From Sciurus carolinensis (lineage: Eukaryota; Chordata; Mammalia; Rodentia; Sciuridae): DNA of 64,000 nucleotides. The stretch is from NCBI RefSeq assembly GCF_902686445.1, contig NC_062216.1, positions 15,645,084-15,709,083 of the forward strand, given 5' to 3'. The position numbers and the translations under genes are program-made. The first letter of the stretch is position 1. The number at the start of each line of letters is the position of its first letter. The notes under the pieces are model-generated. The model did no database searches, was not told the origin of the DNA, and saw only the letters and a program-made list of their open reading frames with translations. Positions 32,430 through 43,404 of this stretch are shown here, piece by piece.

Positions 32430-32832
32430 AGTTCAATTACTATTTACAGTATTTCTAGTTGTGAACAAGAGGATCGGAAAAGGGTGTAGGATGTGAGTAA
32501 ATGGGGTACCTGTCAAAGGGCCTCCAGCCTCCAGTAGGTGTCTCAGGAAGGGAGTCGCCCTTCCAATGATGGTGGCCACGCCCTCAGGAATGATTCAAAA
32601 TGCCTGCACCAGCCTCCAAAGAAGCTGGGGAGCCCCAGCGAGGGTGCGCTGAGTCAGCACAGAGGGAGGCACAGTGTCCCTCAGCAGTGGGAGGGCAGGG
32701 GGCAGGCTCAGCTACTGGCCCCCCAACCTCGGTGGGGGGGCAGGCTCAGCGATGGCGTCCAACCTCTGTGTGTGTGTGGGGGGCGGGCTCTTCATTTATA
32801 TTTAATTATAGCAATAGTATCAAAAATATCAT
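32430..32832 (-). repeat. GC-rich segment with imperfect tandem unit, probable L1 5' UTR
   Basis: Two imperfect units, each starting 'ggcaggctcagc' and ending with a G-rich 'ggtgggg/gtgtgtgggg' part, lie at about 32701-32737 and 32738-32789. The segment is GC-rich, in contrast to the AT-rich L1 next to it. Tandem GC-rich promoter units are usual for rodent L1 5' UTRs, so I infer it belongs to the antisense L1. It could also be unrelated unique DNA. Confidence 0.4.
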
Positions 32833-32834
32833 CA

Positions 32835-33050
32835 CTGGGCATGGTGGCACATGCCTGTTATCCCAGTGGCTTGAGAGGCTGAGGCAGGAGGATCATAAGT
32901 TCAAAGTCAACCTCAGTAACCGAGTGAGACCCTAAGCAACTCAGCAAGACTCTGTCTCTAAATAGTCATACGAAAAGGGCTGAGGATATAGCTCAGTGGT
33001 TTAAGCACCCCTGAGTTCAATTCCTGGTACTAAATAAATAAATAAATAAA
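32835..33050 (+). repeat. B1-ID composite SINE (sciurid type)
   Basis: The 7SL-derived B1 head starts 'gggcatggtggcacatgcct', followed by 'gaggctgaggcaggaggatc' and 'gcaagactctgtctctaaat'. The tRNA-like ID half 'agctcagtggtttaagcacc' follows and ends in (AAAT)n at about 33031-33050. Approximate duplications 'aaaaatatcatcac' and 'aaaattatcattcc' flank it. Such B1-ID dimers are known from squirrels and dormice. Confidence 0.92.
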
Positions 33051-34835
33051 TAAAATTATCATTCCTTTCCAAACACACAGAGCCGTGGAGTTTGCAGAGT
33101 TCCAGTTGAACGACCCCGGGCACTTCAAGCTTACCTTGTCCAAACTGAGCTGTTTTCTTTGCTATTCCTTCTCTTGGTGTTCCTTGACTCGGTAACTGTC
33201 ACCATCCTCCATCTGGGTGTTCAGGAAAGACACTTTGGTGTTGCCCTAGTGTCTATGCTGATCTCTACACCAGGCCATCTCCAAGGAAAACTCAGTTCTC
33301 TCTCTGAGTTTTCCCAATGTATCCATTTTCCCCATCCACAGTGCCCACCCTTGAATCCCAACCTAGAGAGTCCTGCGAAGCAAGACCCAGCATTCCCACA
33401 TGCAACTGGAAAGTCTAGCCATGAGGCTGGCAACTGGGCTTCTCTCTGGCCTCTGGGGAGGTGAGTGTTCACAGGTGGGCACTTTGGAATTTGAAGTAAG
33501 GGCTGCAAAGAAGCAGGGACAGTCCGGAATCAACTCTGGAGGCTGCAGAGGCTGCGGCAGGAGCATCTCGTTCATGCAGCAGAACAGGGGCCAGCCATGG
33601 ACTGAGCAATATCGTCGTCAGCAGCGGTGTGGGAAGCGTGTCCTCACCCACTTGTTCTACTGGGATGACGTAGCTCAGGTCTGGCTTCCTTTCATCCTTG
33701 ATTCCTACCCATTTCCCCTGTCAACTCTGCAAATTATCTTGTGGCATTACAATAACCGATTTTCTTTAACTTAATTGGGTTGATTTCTATCGCTTGCAGG
33801 CAAGGACCCTGACTAGGACTTGCTCTTGTGCAGTAAGCCCTACTGTGTGTACGACATCGCGCAGGGCGCTGCCGACTGAAGTGAAGTGCACACCAGTCAC
33901 CCAGGCCTCTGGGTGCAGTTGCCTGTCACCACCTGCAGAATCGTAGCTGTTTAACACTGTGTGGACTTCCTAAGTTGGCCTCTTCTCCCAAGCTAGTCAG
34001 AATCAAAGGAAGGTTCAGAAACACAGCAATCAATGCATTTAGAGAAGAAAGAAAGCCTCCAGCAGAGAGGGTTTTAAAAGGCTCACCTCACCCAACAAAA
34101 ATTAAGACGCATTTATTTTTTAATGCTTTTATTAATTCATCATAGTTCTGCTCAGTATTGGGCTTCATTATGAATCGACATGCATGGGATATAACTTTCT
34201 CTGTTTCAGTCCCTAGGAAGGAAAAGAGGAAGACAAATATTTTGAGGAAAAAAAAAGGCACAAGATTTCCACAGTTACCAAGTTGACAGTCTGTTCTTGG
34301 TGGATAAAGACCCAGTTTTTCTTAAGAGTATTTTCCCCAAATCATAGCAAACCTCCAGTTACCAAGTTTGATGAGTCGGGGATACAGGTGTTCTTGTTAC
34401 AGAGCCAATAACTTGGAGGAAGACCAGACTTCCTACATTTTTGAAACTAGAGCCAGACAGGGAAGCCCTGGTTTTGGTTTCATTATATGTGTATGTGTGC
34501 AGCGCTGGTACTCACTATTCACGGTATTCATGCTCTGGAGAGTCCACACGAACACTGGATTAGTGAATACTGAACCACTGCTCTTAGGGGAAGTACAGGG
34601 TTGGGTTCCTACTTGCCTCTGGTCACATTTTCATCAACCGATTAGTACATGACCTTGTTTTATATGTGTTTCTGTTTCAAGACACCTCATTTAATATGCA
34701 TTGCTAACAGTGAACTTAAGACCAACAGCTCTATCATTCATCCCTGAATCAGGCATTACCTGACACGTGCAGTATCCTTATGAGGCCCACCACTCAGGTC
34801 CACGAGACAACACTCAGCATTACCCTTGGGGACTG
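33050..34835. other. Mostly unique DNA with an L2 relic
   Basis: 33125-33270 (+) resembles L2 ORF sequence: 'cttgtccaaactgagctgtt', 'ccatctgggtgttcaggaaa' and 'tgttccttgactcggtaact'. The rest, including frames at 33159-33774, shows no gene. 34090-34240 is AT-rich and repeat-free. Confidence 0.45.
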
Positions 34836-34839
34836 TTTT

Positions 34840-35084
34840 TTTTTTTTTTTTTTATTATTGTACACAAATGGGATACATGTTGTTTCTCTGTTTGTACATG
34901 GCGTAAAGGCATACCATTTGTGTAGTCATAAATTTACATAGGGCAATGTTGTTTGATTCATTCTGTTATTTTTTCCCCTTCCCCCCACCCCTCCCACCCC
35001 TCTTTTCCCTCTATACAGTCCTTCCTTCCTCCATTCTTGCCCCCCTCCCTAACCCTAACTCTAACCCTAACACTAACTCTTCCC
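34840..35084 (-). mobile_element. 5'-truncated L1 insertion with 18-bp target duplication
   Basis: A T-run at 34836-34853 followed by the complement of the same kind of L1 3' UTR found at 27340-27470 ('attgtacacaaatgggata' in both). Perfect copies of 'acccttggggactgtttt' flank it at 34822-34839 and 35085-35102. The far end holds five CCCTAA-like units (35047-35076). Low divergence and the intact duplication indicate a recent insertion. Confidence 0.9.
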
Positions 35085-35102
35085 ACCCTTGGGGACTGTT
35101 TT

Positions 35103-36950
35103 AACAGTAAAATCACTGACAAAAAAGCATAATGATGTAAAAAAACGGGACACTAAATGGAACTTGAAAAGGACGTTTGTTTAACATACGAAAAAGGCCT
35201 TTGCCAGGAGTGCAGAGTGTTTGCTGCCTCTGTGGACCTCCGCTGGGGACATGCACGTCAGTGACTCAAATCTTTTGCCACCTGCACGTGTCCAAGAAGT
35301 GCTTCAACTCTTGATTTTGGGGTTACAAATAAATGTGCGTGAGTCCCGCATCCCTGAATATCGAGGACCCACTGTGCACAGATGCTCGATGGCGTGTTTG
35401 TGTTTGTTTTGGCTTCCCTGAGGATGCGAAGAGCTTTGGTTCCCCTGACTAGAAAAGTAGAAGCTAGTTCAGGTGCCATGAGACCTGCGTGCTGCTCTGG
35501 GACTGCTGACAGCCAGTGTGCCTTTCATGTGACACAATAGCTACACCTCTCGGCCGCTGGGTCTCAAAGTGATGCCTGGCGGCTCTGGGCCCCTGAAACC
35601 ATTTCGGGTGGTCCATGAGAACAGAACTATTTCCGCAGAGCTGAGGTATCATCTGACTTTCCCTTCCATCCTCGCTGGAGTGTGGACGGGGGTTTCTGGT
35701 AGTGCAGATGCTAAACTGGGTTGTTCCAGGAACACAAAAATTGAAGTCCTCAGCAATTTGTGTTAAGAACCGAATATTTGTACTCCCTGCTCCAGGGGAA
35801 AGCCACCTCCCAGTTCCTACTTAATGGGTACCCCTGCCTCAGCCTCTGGCGGAGTCCTGCACCTGTTCTGGCTTCCTGTGATCCTGCAAGCTTTGCTCCC
35901 TGACCTCTGACCTCTGTGCACGTGGCCCCTCTTTCTTGCCTTTTGACCCCACTGGGACATGCCCCCTTCTGGCCTGTTGCCTTTGGTTCTTGGTCCGCTG
36001 GCGGGCCATGGCTGTGGGACAGAGGCAGCCACCTCTCCTGACTTCTTCTCCAGCCGCTGACACGTCATCATGAGGCCCCCTCTGGGCAGAATCCCTGTGA
36101 AGCAGAGGAGACATCTGGGAATTCTCAGGATCTGGGTGACAGTGGCCCCTGTGTCACCCACTTCTTTACCTGCCTCTGGGCTGACCAGGTGCACTGTGGT
36201 GGGGGGAAGGGCTGGGGCTGAGAGCTGCCTGGGTGGCTGCTGGTCCCCCAGACCTGAGACCAATTATGCTCGGGTGTCTCCTCCTCCCTCGAGTTCCCTC
36301 TTTCTATTTCCTTTCCTGTCTGTCCTTGTTCTCGCTCGGCTTTATCCGAAGAGGCAGCCCAGTGGATTTGTATCAATAAGCAGCAATCAGGAGCAGCCGT
36401 AATACTTGCAATCAATATATAATTGCATCAGAGTTATTCCATTACCTTGGGCCTCCGCCCTGATTACCCTGAGGCCTCCTGATACCAGCAGTCCTTTCCC
36501 GGCTCTGCGGTGACGCGGAGGGTTGCCAGGCTCAGCTCCCGGTGGCCCACGCGCGCTGGGCAGCTGCAGGGCCCACCGGAGTCCAGGAAGCCAGCCACAG
36601 GTGTGGAAGCTGAAGGGTGGATGGGGGTGACTCCGGGCGCCTGGGCTCAAGCAGAACCCAGAGGAAAGTGAGTCCCGGGAACAGAGGGCCCCACCCTGTG
36701 GCCCCCCATCACCTGGACTGACGTTCACTTCCTGTTGTGCTTCTCAGGATCTGCCAGCAGTGCCTTCTCTGAGGTGACCTCACACCAACCCTCAGGCTAA
36801 CCGGGAGCATCCCCGATGTTCAGACGGGAATCCTAGAGAAGGGATGAGGGTTGGGTGTCACTCAGACAGGAAGTAGAGAAGCCTGGGTCAAGGCTGGACT
36901 TGAGGTTTGAATTCAAAGTAGAATTCTACGTCTGGAGTACTTTCTGCTAT
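35103..36950. other. Unique non-coding DNA
   Basis: No repeat recognised. The minus-strand 148-codon frame at 35817-36263 is low in hydrophobic blocks, has no family signature and lies in GC-rich DNA, so I do not call it. 36385-36480 (AT-rich, homeodomain-like words) and 36490-36700 (GC-rich with scattered CpG) are noted in findings. Confidence 0.45.
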
Positions 36951-36956
36951 ACCCAG

Positions 36957-37385
36957 TGTTGTGGTTTGGAGTAGTTTGTCCTCCAAAGATTCATGTGCCC
37001 AGAGTAAGGGTTTTGCGAGGTGGTGGGACTTTAAGAGGTGGAGCCTCATGGGGTGATTAGGTCATGAGGCCCCACCCTCGGGAGTGCCTTAAGGTCTTCA
37101 GGGAGAGGCTGGGTTAGTTCTCTCTGGAGTGAGCGAGGTTTCTTGGGACTGGATGAGTCACAAGAACAGGTGGTACTAAAGCTAGCTTGTCACATCCCCC
37201 AGTCTCCACACGTGCTCATTCTGCCCATGCTGCTTCAGTTTTCTACTCCTCTGCGAGTGGACACATGAAGCCAGCCACATGTGGCTGCTCCATTGCAGAC
37301 AGATCTGTGAATCCAAATCAGTCTTTCTTTATAATTTACCTGACTTCGGGTATTATGTTATAGCAACACAGGATGGACTGCAACA
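36957..37385 (+). mobile_element. Solo MaLR LTR (MST/MLT1-type) with 5-bp duplication
   Basis: Starts 'tgttgtggtttggagtag', with 'actttaagaggtggagcctc', 'ggtgattaggtcatgaggcc' and the end 'agcaacacaggatgg..aaca'. 'cccag' precedes it (36952-36956) and follows it (37386-37390), the 5-bp duplication expected for ERVL-MaLR elements. Only the LTR remains, as after recombination between two LTRs. Confidence 0.85.
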
Positions 37386-37429
37386 CCCAGAAAACTGAAC
37401 AAAAGAGCAAACAAAAGACCCACCTGTAC

Positions 37430-37540
37430 GTGCATTGTTTCATTTGACTTTTTTAGTAGTCCTTTGAGGAGGACAATAAGGTGTGCTATACCCAGTTACC
37501 AGGTAGGAAGCTTGAGTTCAGATTAGGGAAGCCAGCTAAC
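37430..37540 (-). repeat. MIR SINE fragment (antisense)
   Basis: 'cattgtttcatttgactt', 'ctttgaggaggacaataagg' and 'cagttaccaggtaggaagct' suggest the complement of MIR. Weak. Confidence 0.4.
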
Positions 37541-37819
37541 TCTAGGGGGTATTCCTGGGATTTCCAGTGCTAACTGTGAGTGTCCCAGGACCAGCTGGCC
37601 ATCCTTGGTCAGGTGCAGATCTGTTGATTGATTATGATAGCTGAGGGACTGGATTTCTTTCCAAATGCACTAAACCACTCCAGGTAACTGCCAGTACACT
37701 CATTTCCCTCTTATCTGTGAAGACTAATGCAACAGCAGCACAAATAACAGCTATGATTTAGCAAGTGCTCATGGAATACTTCGGTGTACTACATATTTGA
37801 TAATAATGGACAACACTTA

Positions 37820-38015
37820 CATCGCATTTACTGTACCAAGCCTTGTTGTAAGCACTTCACAAACATTAACTCGTTTAATCTTCATTTAATTCTTTTGCAG
37901 GTGAGAGAATGGAAGCACAGAGAGGTTGATAGTTTCTCCAAGATTATCCAGCTAGTGAGACATGGACCTGGGATTTGAATGTAGCCATCTGGCTCCAGAG
38001 TTCACCCTCGTATCT
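37820..38015 (-). repeat. MIR SINE (antisense)
   Basis: 'ttgttgtaagcacttcacaa', 'aactcgtttaatcttcattt', 'agcacagagaggttgatag', 'ccagctagtgagacatgg' and 'ggatttgaatgtagccatct' give an almost complete complement of MIR. Confidence 0.8.
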
Positions 38016-38174
38016 ACTGTCTCTCTAATTCTGGTTAAACACCCAGACCACAGCAGGGGTTGTCAGTGTCATCTCATAGAACATAACACTGAGGCAGAGA
38101 GCAAATTCTTGTGAACTGGATGGGGAGACTTCTGACTCCCCCGAGATGATGAGGCGGGTGACCCCCTTCTCCCC

Positions 38175-38545
38175 ATACACCGTGGAATACAAGGCAGCCA
38201 TGAAAGACAAGGAAACAACAAAGAGAAGGGCAGGAACATGTTGAGGGGAAGAAGGTGGACACAAAAGACTGTATTCTTTTTCCTAGGAGTTCATTTATGG
38301 GAAGTTTAAGGAAAACCCAGAAGTTCGTGTTAACAGTTAGAATTGTTCTAGCCTATGGGCCGTGGGGGCTGGCTGGACCCCACCGAGGAAGATTTCTGGG
38401 GTGATGGAGATGTTCTACGTCTTGACTGGGGCTGTGGTCACATGTCTCTGTGTGTGTGTGTGTGTGTGTGTATTTGGCAAAACTTGTTGAATTGTACCCT
38501 TAAGACCAATGCATCTCATATGTAAATATTATTTCCAAAAATGAA
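38175..38545 (+). mobile_element. Ancient L1 3' end
   Basis: 'caccgtggaatacaaggcag', 'gttcatttatgggaagttta', 'ggggtgatggagatgttcta', 'cgtcttgactggggctgtgg' and 'gttgaattgtacccttaaga' follow an old L1M 3' end in sense direction. A (TG)n run (38449-38471) has grown inside it. Confidence 0.65.
38449..38471. repeat. (TG)n microsatellite inside L1 relic
   Basis: A short TG run at the place where old L1s read 'acacgggtgtat', so it probably expanded from L1 sequence. Confidence 0.9.
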
Positions 38546-39355
38546 AAAGCACACAAGAACACACGAGACAGGAGCGACACCATCCACAAGTAGGGGTATC
38601 TGACCCCAAAGCTCCCCATAGCCTGTCATCTGTTTGAATAGGAAGTACTTGTGTGAAATAGGTCACAGGGGGTGGCAGGCTGCTGTTCGCTGCGGAGAGG
38701 CCGGCAGGGGAGAAGGTGGCTGAGCTGGTTCACCCCGACCTGAGCCAGGCAGAACTTGCTGGCACGTGCCGATGAATGAGCCCGGTCTGCCTGGAGCAGT
38801 GTCCAGGCTGGAGAGACTGTCAGTACAAGAAAGGTTGACCCCAGGGACAGCTCCAACTGATGCAGGACTCCAGCCCTTGGGTGGCCTAAAGGGGGGCACA
38901 TAACCAGTTAGGGCAGGAAGGGCCCTAGTTTTGAAGCAATCAGGGTCCCGAGCATGTTACAAAGGCAGCGTCAGCTGTAGGGAATAAGGAGGGAATTCCA
39001 CATGTGCCCGATGCGCAGAATCCACACCTGGACACGAGGCAAGAGCTGGTTTACCAGATATCACTGAGGTCAGCCGAGTCTCCAGGGCACTGAGTCAGTG
39101 AGTGTGGGGGGCTTGGCTACCTGTGAGTGTGGGAGGACCAACCCTGTGCCTCAGTCTCCTCATATGAACAGGGTGATAATGAGGAGGTAAAAACGATGGT
39201 ATGGTTGGGCCTCATTTAGTGGCTGAATATTCCTGAGAAGTGTGCCTTCAGGTGATCCTGTCACTGTTGAGCTTCCTGGGTACTCATGTAGACCTGGATG
39301 GTACTGGTCAGTGGCTCCAAGTGACCTCTCGGCACAGAGATGTGCAGACACGAGC
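38545..39355. other. Mostly unique DNA
   Basis: A MIR-like core 'gtgcctcagtctcctcatat' lies near 39145-39200 (+). No gene recognised. Confidence 0.45.
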
Positions 39356-39359
39356 CATA

Positions 39360-39790
39360 GGTTATGGCTTGGATGTGAGGTGTCTCCCAGAAGCTCCTGT
39401 GTGAGACAGTGGAAGAGGTTTAGAGGAGAATGATTGGGTTATGAGAGGCCTAAGCCAATCAGTGAGTCGATCCCCTGCTGGGATTAACTGGGTGGTAACT
39501 GAAGGCGGGGAGGGCGTGGTTGGAGGAGGAGGGCATTGAGGGCGTGGCACGGGGTCTGTATTTTGTACCTGGTGAGTGGACTCTCTCTCTGCTCTCTGAT
39601 CATCATGTGAGCTGCTTCCCTCTGCCACACTACTCTACCATGATGTCCTGCCTCACCTCCAGCCCCAAGGAATGGAGTCTGCTGTCTGTGGGCTGAGACC
39701 TCTGAAAACATGAGCCCCAATAAACTTTCCTTCTCTGAAGTTGTTCTTGTCAGCTCTTTTAGTCGCAGCAGCGAAAAAGCGACTGGAACG
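39360..39790 (+). mobile_element. Solo MaLR-type LTR, copy B
   Basis: 'ggttatggcttggatgtgag', 'gtgtctcccagaagctcctg', 'gggattaactgggtggtaac', 'ctctctctctgctctctg', 'atgatgtcctgcctcacctc', AATAAA at about 39719 and 'cagcagcgaaaaagcgactg' match copy A at 13778-14192 throughout. Copy B keeps a central GC-rich part that copy A has partly lost. No internal viral sequence. Confidence 0.8.
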
Positions 39791-39846
39791 CTATGTGAGG
39801 ATGCGGTTGGCGTAACACTCGTGTTGTTTTACAGTAAACTTTTCTG

Positions 39847-39982
39847 ATTGTATTTTTTTTTACTTTTCTGGAGGTGGTGACTATGTTGCCCTGGTTGCTG
39901 TCACACTTGGGAACTCAAGCGATCCTCCTCCCAAGCCTCCCCAGCAGCTGGGACCACAGACCTGTGCCACTAGGCCTGACGC
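39847..39982 (-). repeat. B1/7SL-type SINE monomer (antisense)
   Basis: After a T-run (39852-39860) the plus strand reads 'gactatgttgccctggttgc', 'ctcaagcgatcctcctccca' and 'agcagctgggaccacagacc', the complement of an early 7SL-derived monomer without an ID half. 'acagtaaac' plus following T's occur on both sides (39831-39839 and 39983-39991), a probable target duplication. Confidence 0.8.
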
Positions 39983-39994
39983 ACAGTAAACATT

Positions 39995-40325
39995 TTAATA
40001 CTACAAAGTGTACACTCTAAAATAAATGATAAAAGCAATTTCAATAAGTACATCACCAGTCACATGACTGTTAGCATCATTATCCAGGGTGACATGCTCA
40101 GCATAGTTGTATGTGCTGTGTTTTCATATGATTGGCAGCACAGTATTGTGTCTACATCAGGGTCACCACAGGCCCGTGAGCAAGGCCTTCCTTGTGCCAT
40201 GGCATCATTGTGCCACCAGGCAGCAGGAGTTTTTCAGCTCCGTTATCACTTTACGGGACCCCTGCTGTGTATGGGATCTATCCCTTGACGGAAGTGTTAC
40301 GCAGCATGTGACTGTACTTAGCCAC
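39995..40325 (+). mobile_element. Tigger-type DNA transposon 3' fragment
   Basis: 'atgattggcagcacagtatt', 'aggagtttttcagctccgtt', 'atcactttacgggacccctg' and the end 'gcagcatgtgactgta' match the end of a common TcMar-Tigger-type element of placental mammals. The other end is missing. Confidence 0.6.
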
Positions 40326-43205
40326 TGGTCTTTGGAGGATTGTTATTTTGTAGGCACGAAGTTAGACCAGTGCCCAGAATCACAATTTTTGTTATTGTTA
40401 TCACAGGCGTTATTAAAGTAGGGCTCTTAAAATCATACAGACTGAAGATAGAGTTGGCTGCCCGTCCTGGGAAGGGCTCAGATGGGGAGGTTCAGAGGTG
40501 GGTGAGGGGATGTGGAAGCAGGGAGCTTGGTGGGTCTGAATGAGAGAATTAGAACAAAGCCATCGTCCCATTTCACAGGGCGATCTATCAAGGCCTAGAG
40601 AGGCGGATGCTCATCTGAGGCTGGAGACAGCGCGTGCAAGACCTGTCAGTTCTCCCGCTCTGTCAGAGCTTCCCTGTGAGCTCAGGCCCTGCCAAGCCCT
40701 CTGCACTCATTACCCGACCCTGTGCAGAGGTGACCTTGATCAGGAGATGGGCCGCCCGTCTGATCTTCAGTTCGTATCATGTAGGGCATCCTACCTGGCA
40801 CTTTGCTGATGGGTAGGCAACCTCCTTATCACACTTGAGCTTGTATTCATGTCAGAAGTGCCTGTCACATGCCACCTGGGCACCTTGATCACACATTTTG
40901 CTGTCACATTCACATGCTCAGGGCTGACAGTCTGCCATCTTTACAGAACACAGTGTTCTTCCCTTAGGGTCTCTGATCCTGACCCTGATCTCTCCTCTGT
41001 TCTTCATGTCCCTACACCTGGGGTGTGTCTCTATCTGTCTCCTCATGGCCCCTCTTCATTAAGAGGGGGAGATGGATAGGTCCTGGCGGAAGACTGCTAG
41101 TTAAAATTAGGGGGCAGGGACAAGGAGCCTCACCGTCAGGACACAGGACAGGGGAGAGCTGTGTGGACGAGGGTGGCTGCAGGTGATGCATGAGGTGGAA
41201 CCGAGAGGTGGCAGCGGTCACCACCGGCAATGGCTAGGAGGTTGGCCCGGAGGGGACCCAGCCTCGGCATGTTTCAGGTGGTGGAGCTCAGGGGAGGCCT
41301 CTGGTGACTAACTGTCCTCATGTTTGCAATGAGACAAATTCCTTCTCCCAGGAAAGGGAGGACAAAACAAAACCAGGGGAACTAGTTCTGATGGTTACAC
41401 TCAGGCAAATGGATGCACTTGTCGGCTGGTTCCTATCACTCACTCACTCCTCACTCACTCAGCAAGACCCGACTAATGATCAACAGTGTCTCTTTAGCAT
41501 CCGGAACCAGAAAAAAATGATTCCAACTTCACTCAGAGTTAAACTGGAGTTGACCTTAATAGTGGGGGGCGAACCCAGATTTTGATAGCATGAAATTCTC
41601 CCTGTAGGTCCTAGAACATGATCACTGAGCTGCATGACTGTCAATATGTGGCACCACCACAGGACGGGGACACAGTGAGACCCAATTTAGGTTGGTGTTG
41701 TTTCCCAGGTGTGCACTGTCCATCAGGGACCTGTCTCTCCTCTTTACTGAATTTTCAGGAGGATGCTATTGGGGAAAATCCTCTTGGTCCCTGAGAAAGG
41801 TCCTTAGTTATTGGTTGAGACTTGGGGAACCTTTCCCCTCTGACCCAGAGGCCTTGGATGTTGAGGCAGGTGCTATATGTAAGAAGAGGCTTCTCTAGAT
41901 GTTCACATGTCGCTTGGCCAAAGCATAGCTGTCAATCACTGTGCAGCTGTGCTTCTGCCCAGGATGCCAGTGCTTGCCGTGACAGACTCAAGTCAGAAGA
42001 TTCCCGACCTCTCTAAGCGTGGGCTGGGGCTGCTCTGCTGGGTTCTGTGAGGACACAGAAGGGAGGGCCTGCCTGCTTGGTACTTGCACTGAAGCTGTGC
42101 AAACCCGCTCAACCAAGAGTATGCAAGGCAAGGGCAAACCATGTGTCCTCCTGGGGGCCACCACTGATCTGAAGGCTATGTGCTGTTTAGAAAAGATGAA
42201 ACAGTGGGAAAAGAAGGCTATCAAGATCCCAGGGAAAGGTGGGAAATTGGAGCATTAGGAGGAAGACAGGTTGAGATGGAAGCAGACTGAGGAGAAGATG
42301 GCTGAGATACAAATGGAATTGAAGGATGTCTAAAGGTAATGGGAAAACCAAATGCACGCGGAAGGTAGCGCTACTCAAACTCAAACCACGAGAAGAACAC
42401 ACAGTCCTCGTGTTCAGCAGGGAAAGAATGATGAGATGAAAGCAAAGACAAGATAATAGATGTGGAGAAGGACATGCGATCTAAGCATCGTAGGCATTGC
42501 TACATGAACCATTTATACAGGGACAGAGGTCAAAGTCCTATACCAAAGAAAATGTGCACCGAAAAATGATGAAATAAGTGTGAAGAAAATTGCATTTATA
42601 TACAGCCTGGCTTAATTTTTGGATTAAAAGATTAAGGATTATAAGCACTGTGGAAGAAAAAGCCAGAAAGACAATCACAAAAAATTTAAATTAAAATTCC
42701 CTCCAACTTCTCTGCAAATAACTGAAGACAACAGCACAGCTCTGTGGCACAGATGAGGCTCCGTGTTCATCAAGCATTTTGCTTTCCTGATGGCAACTCC
42801 AGCCCCCTGGCACGTCGGTGGTCAGGTAAACAGTTGGGTCTGATGGTGTTGGCAGAAGGGACACATGCTTCTTGTGGCCTGGTCCCTGAAATCTGCTAGG
42901 ACTTCTATTGTCTTTATCTCTTACTTCCTCTCTCCCCACTCATTGGCCAGTAAGATGCAAAGGACATGCCAGGGGCCCTTAAGTAAGACTAGAAAGAGCC
43001 AGGGGTGCTGATCCATCCCTGCCTCTGCCCCCTGGAATTGACTCTGACAAGGGTTACGCCATGAGATTCTGAGGCTTTGTTAGAGTCTGTGGCCCACTCT
43101 AAGTAAAAGGTTGGAGTTTTGAGGGGGAATAATTGTGATTCAAGTTTGTTTCTTTTTAAAAATTTAGTCAAACTGTGATTGAGGTGTGAGCACAACTTCA
43201 GAAAT
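40325..43205. other. Unique non-coding DNA
   Basis: No repeat or gene recognised by eye in about 2.9 kb, apart from a short TCAC tract near 41436-41460. Frames at 40107-40421, 41304-41585 and 42019-42258 carry no family signature. A weak possibility of very old repeats remains. Confidence 0.4.
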
Positions 43206-43206
43206 G

Positions 43207-43402
43207 CAAGACGCAAGGGCTCCTACCCACAATCCCAGCTACCGGACAGGCTGAGGCCGGAGGACTGGGAGTGTGAGGCCAGCCTCAACCACTGAGTGAG
43301 ACATTATCTTGATCAATCCGTAAAATAAAAAAAGGCCGGAGGTTGTAGCTCAGTGGTGGAGCACCCTGGGTTCAATCATGGTCCTAGGAGAAAAAAAAAA
43401 AA
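43207..43402 (+). repeat. B1-ID composite SINE
   Basis: Diverged B1 head 'cacaatcccagctaccgg', 'ggctgaggccggagga', 'gtgaggccagcctcaacc', followed by the ID half 'ggttgtagctcagtggtgga', 'gcaccctgggttcaatcatg' and an A-run ending near 43402. Same architecture as 32835-33050 but older. Confidence 0.9.
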
Positions 43403-43404
43403 GA

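Larger units (their letters stand above)
27300..32430 (-). mobile_element. Near-complete but dead L1 retrotransposon (antisense)
   Basis: From the T-run at about 27302 the minus strand carries a 3' UTR, ORF2 (about 27570-31375), ORF1 (about 31440-32240) and upstream sequence, in the correct L1 order. The body is only moderately diverged: several ORF2 pieces remain open for over 100 codons. Stops and frameshifts break both genes. The GC-rich, partly tandem sequence at 32430-32790 is probably its 5' UTR, which would make it about 5.5 kb. No clear target duplication was found. Confidence 0.88.

Noticed and set aside
35047..35076. Chromosome end or interstitial telomere
   Set aside because: Only five imperfect units inside an L1 insertion bounded by a perfect target duplication; not a telomere. 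Its origin is treated as a finding.
35817..36263. 148-codon minus-strand frame
   Set aside because: GC-rich, Pro/Gly/Arg-biased as expected for chance frames; no splice sites or family match seen.
36490..36700. CpG island promoter
   Set aside because: GC-rich with scattered CpG, but too short and less dense than 24405-24690; kept only as context of the neighbouring AT-rich block.
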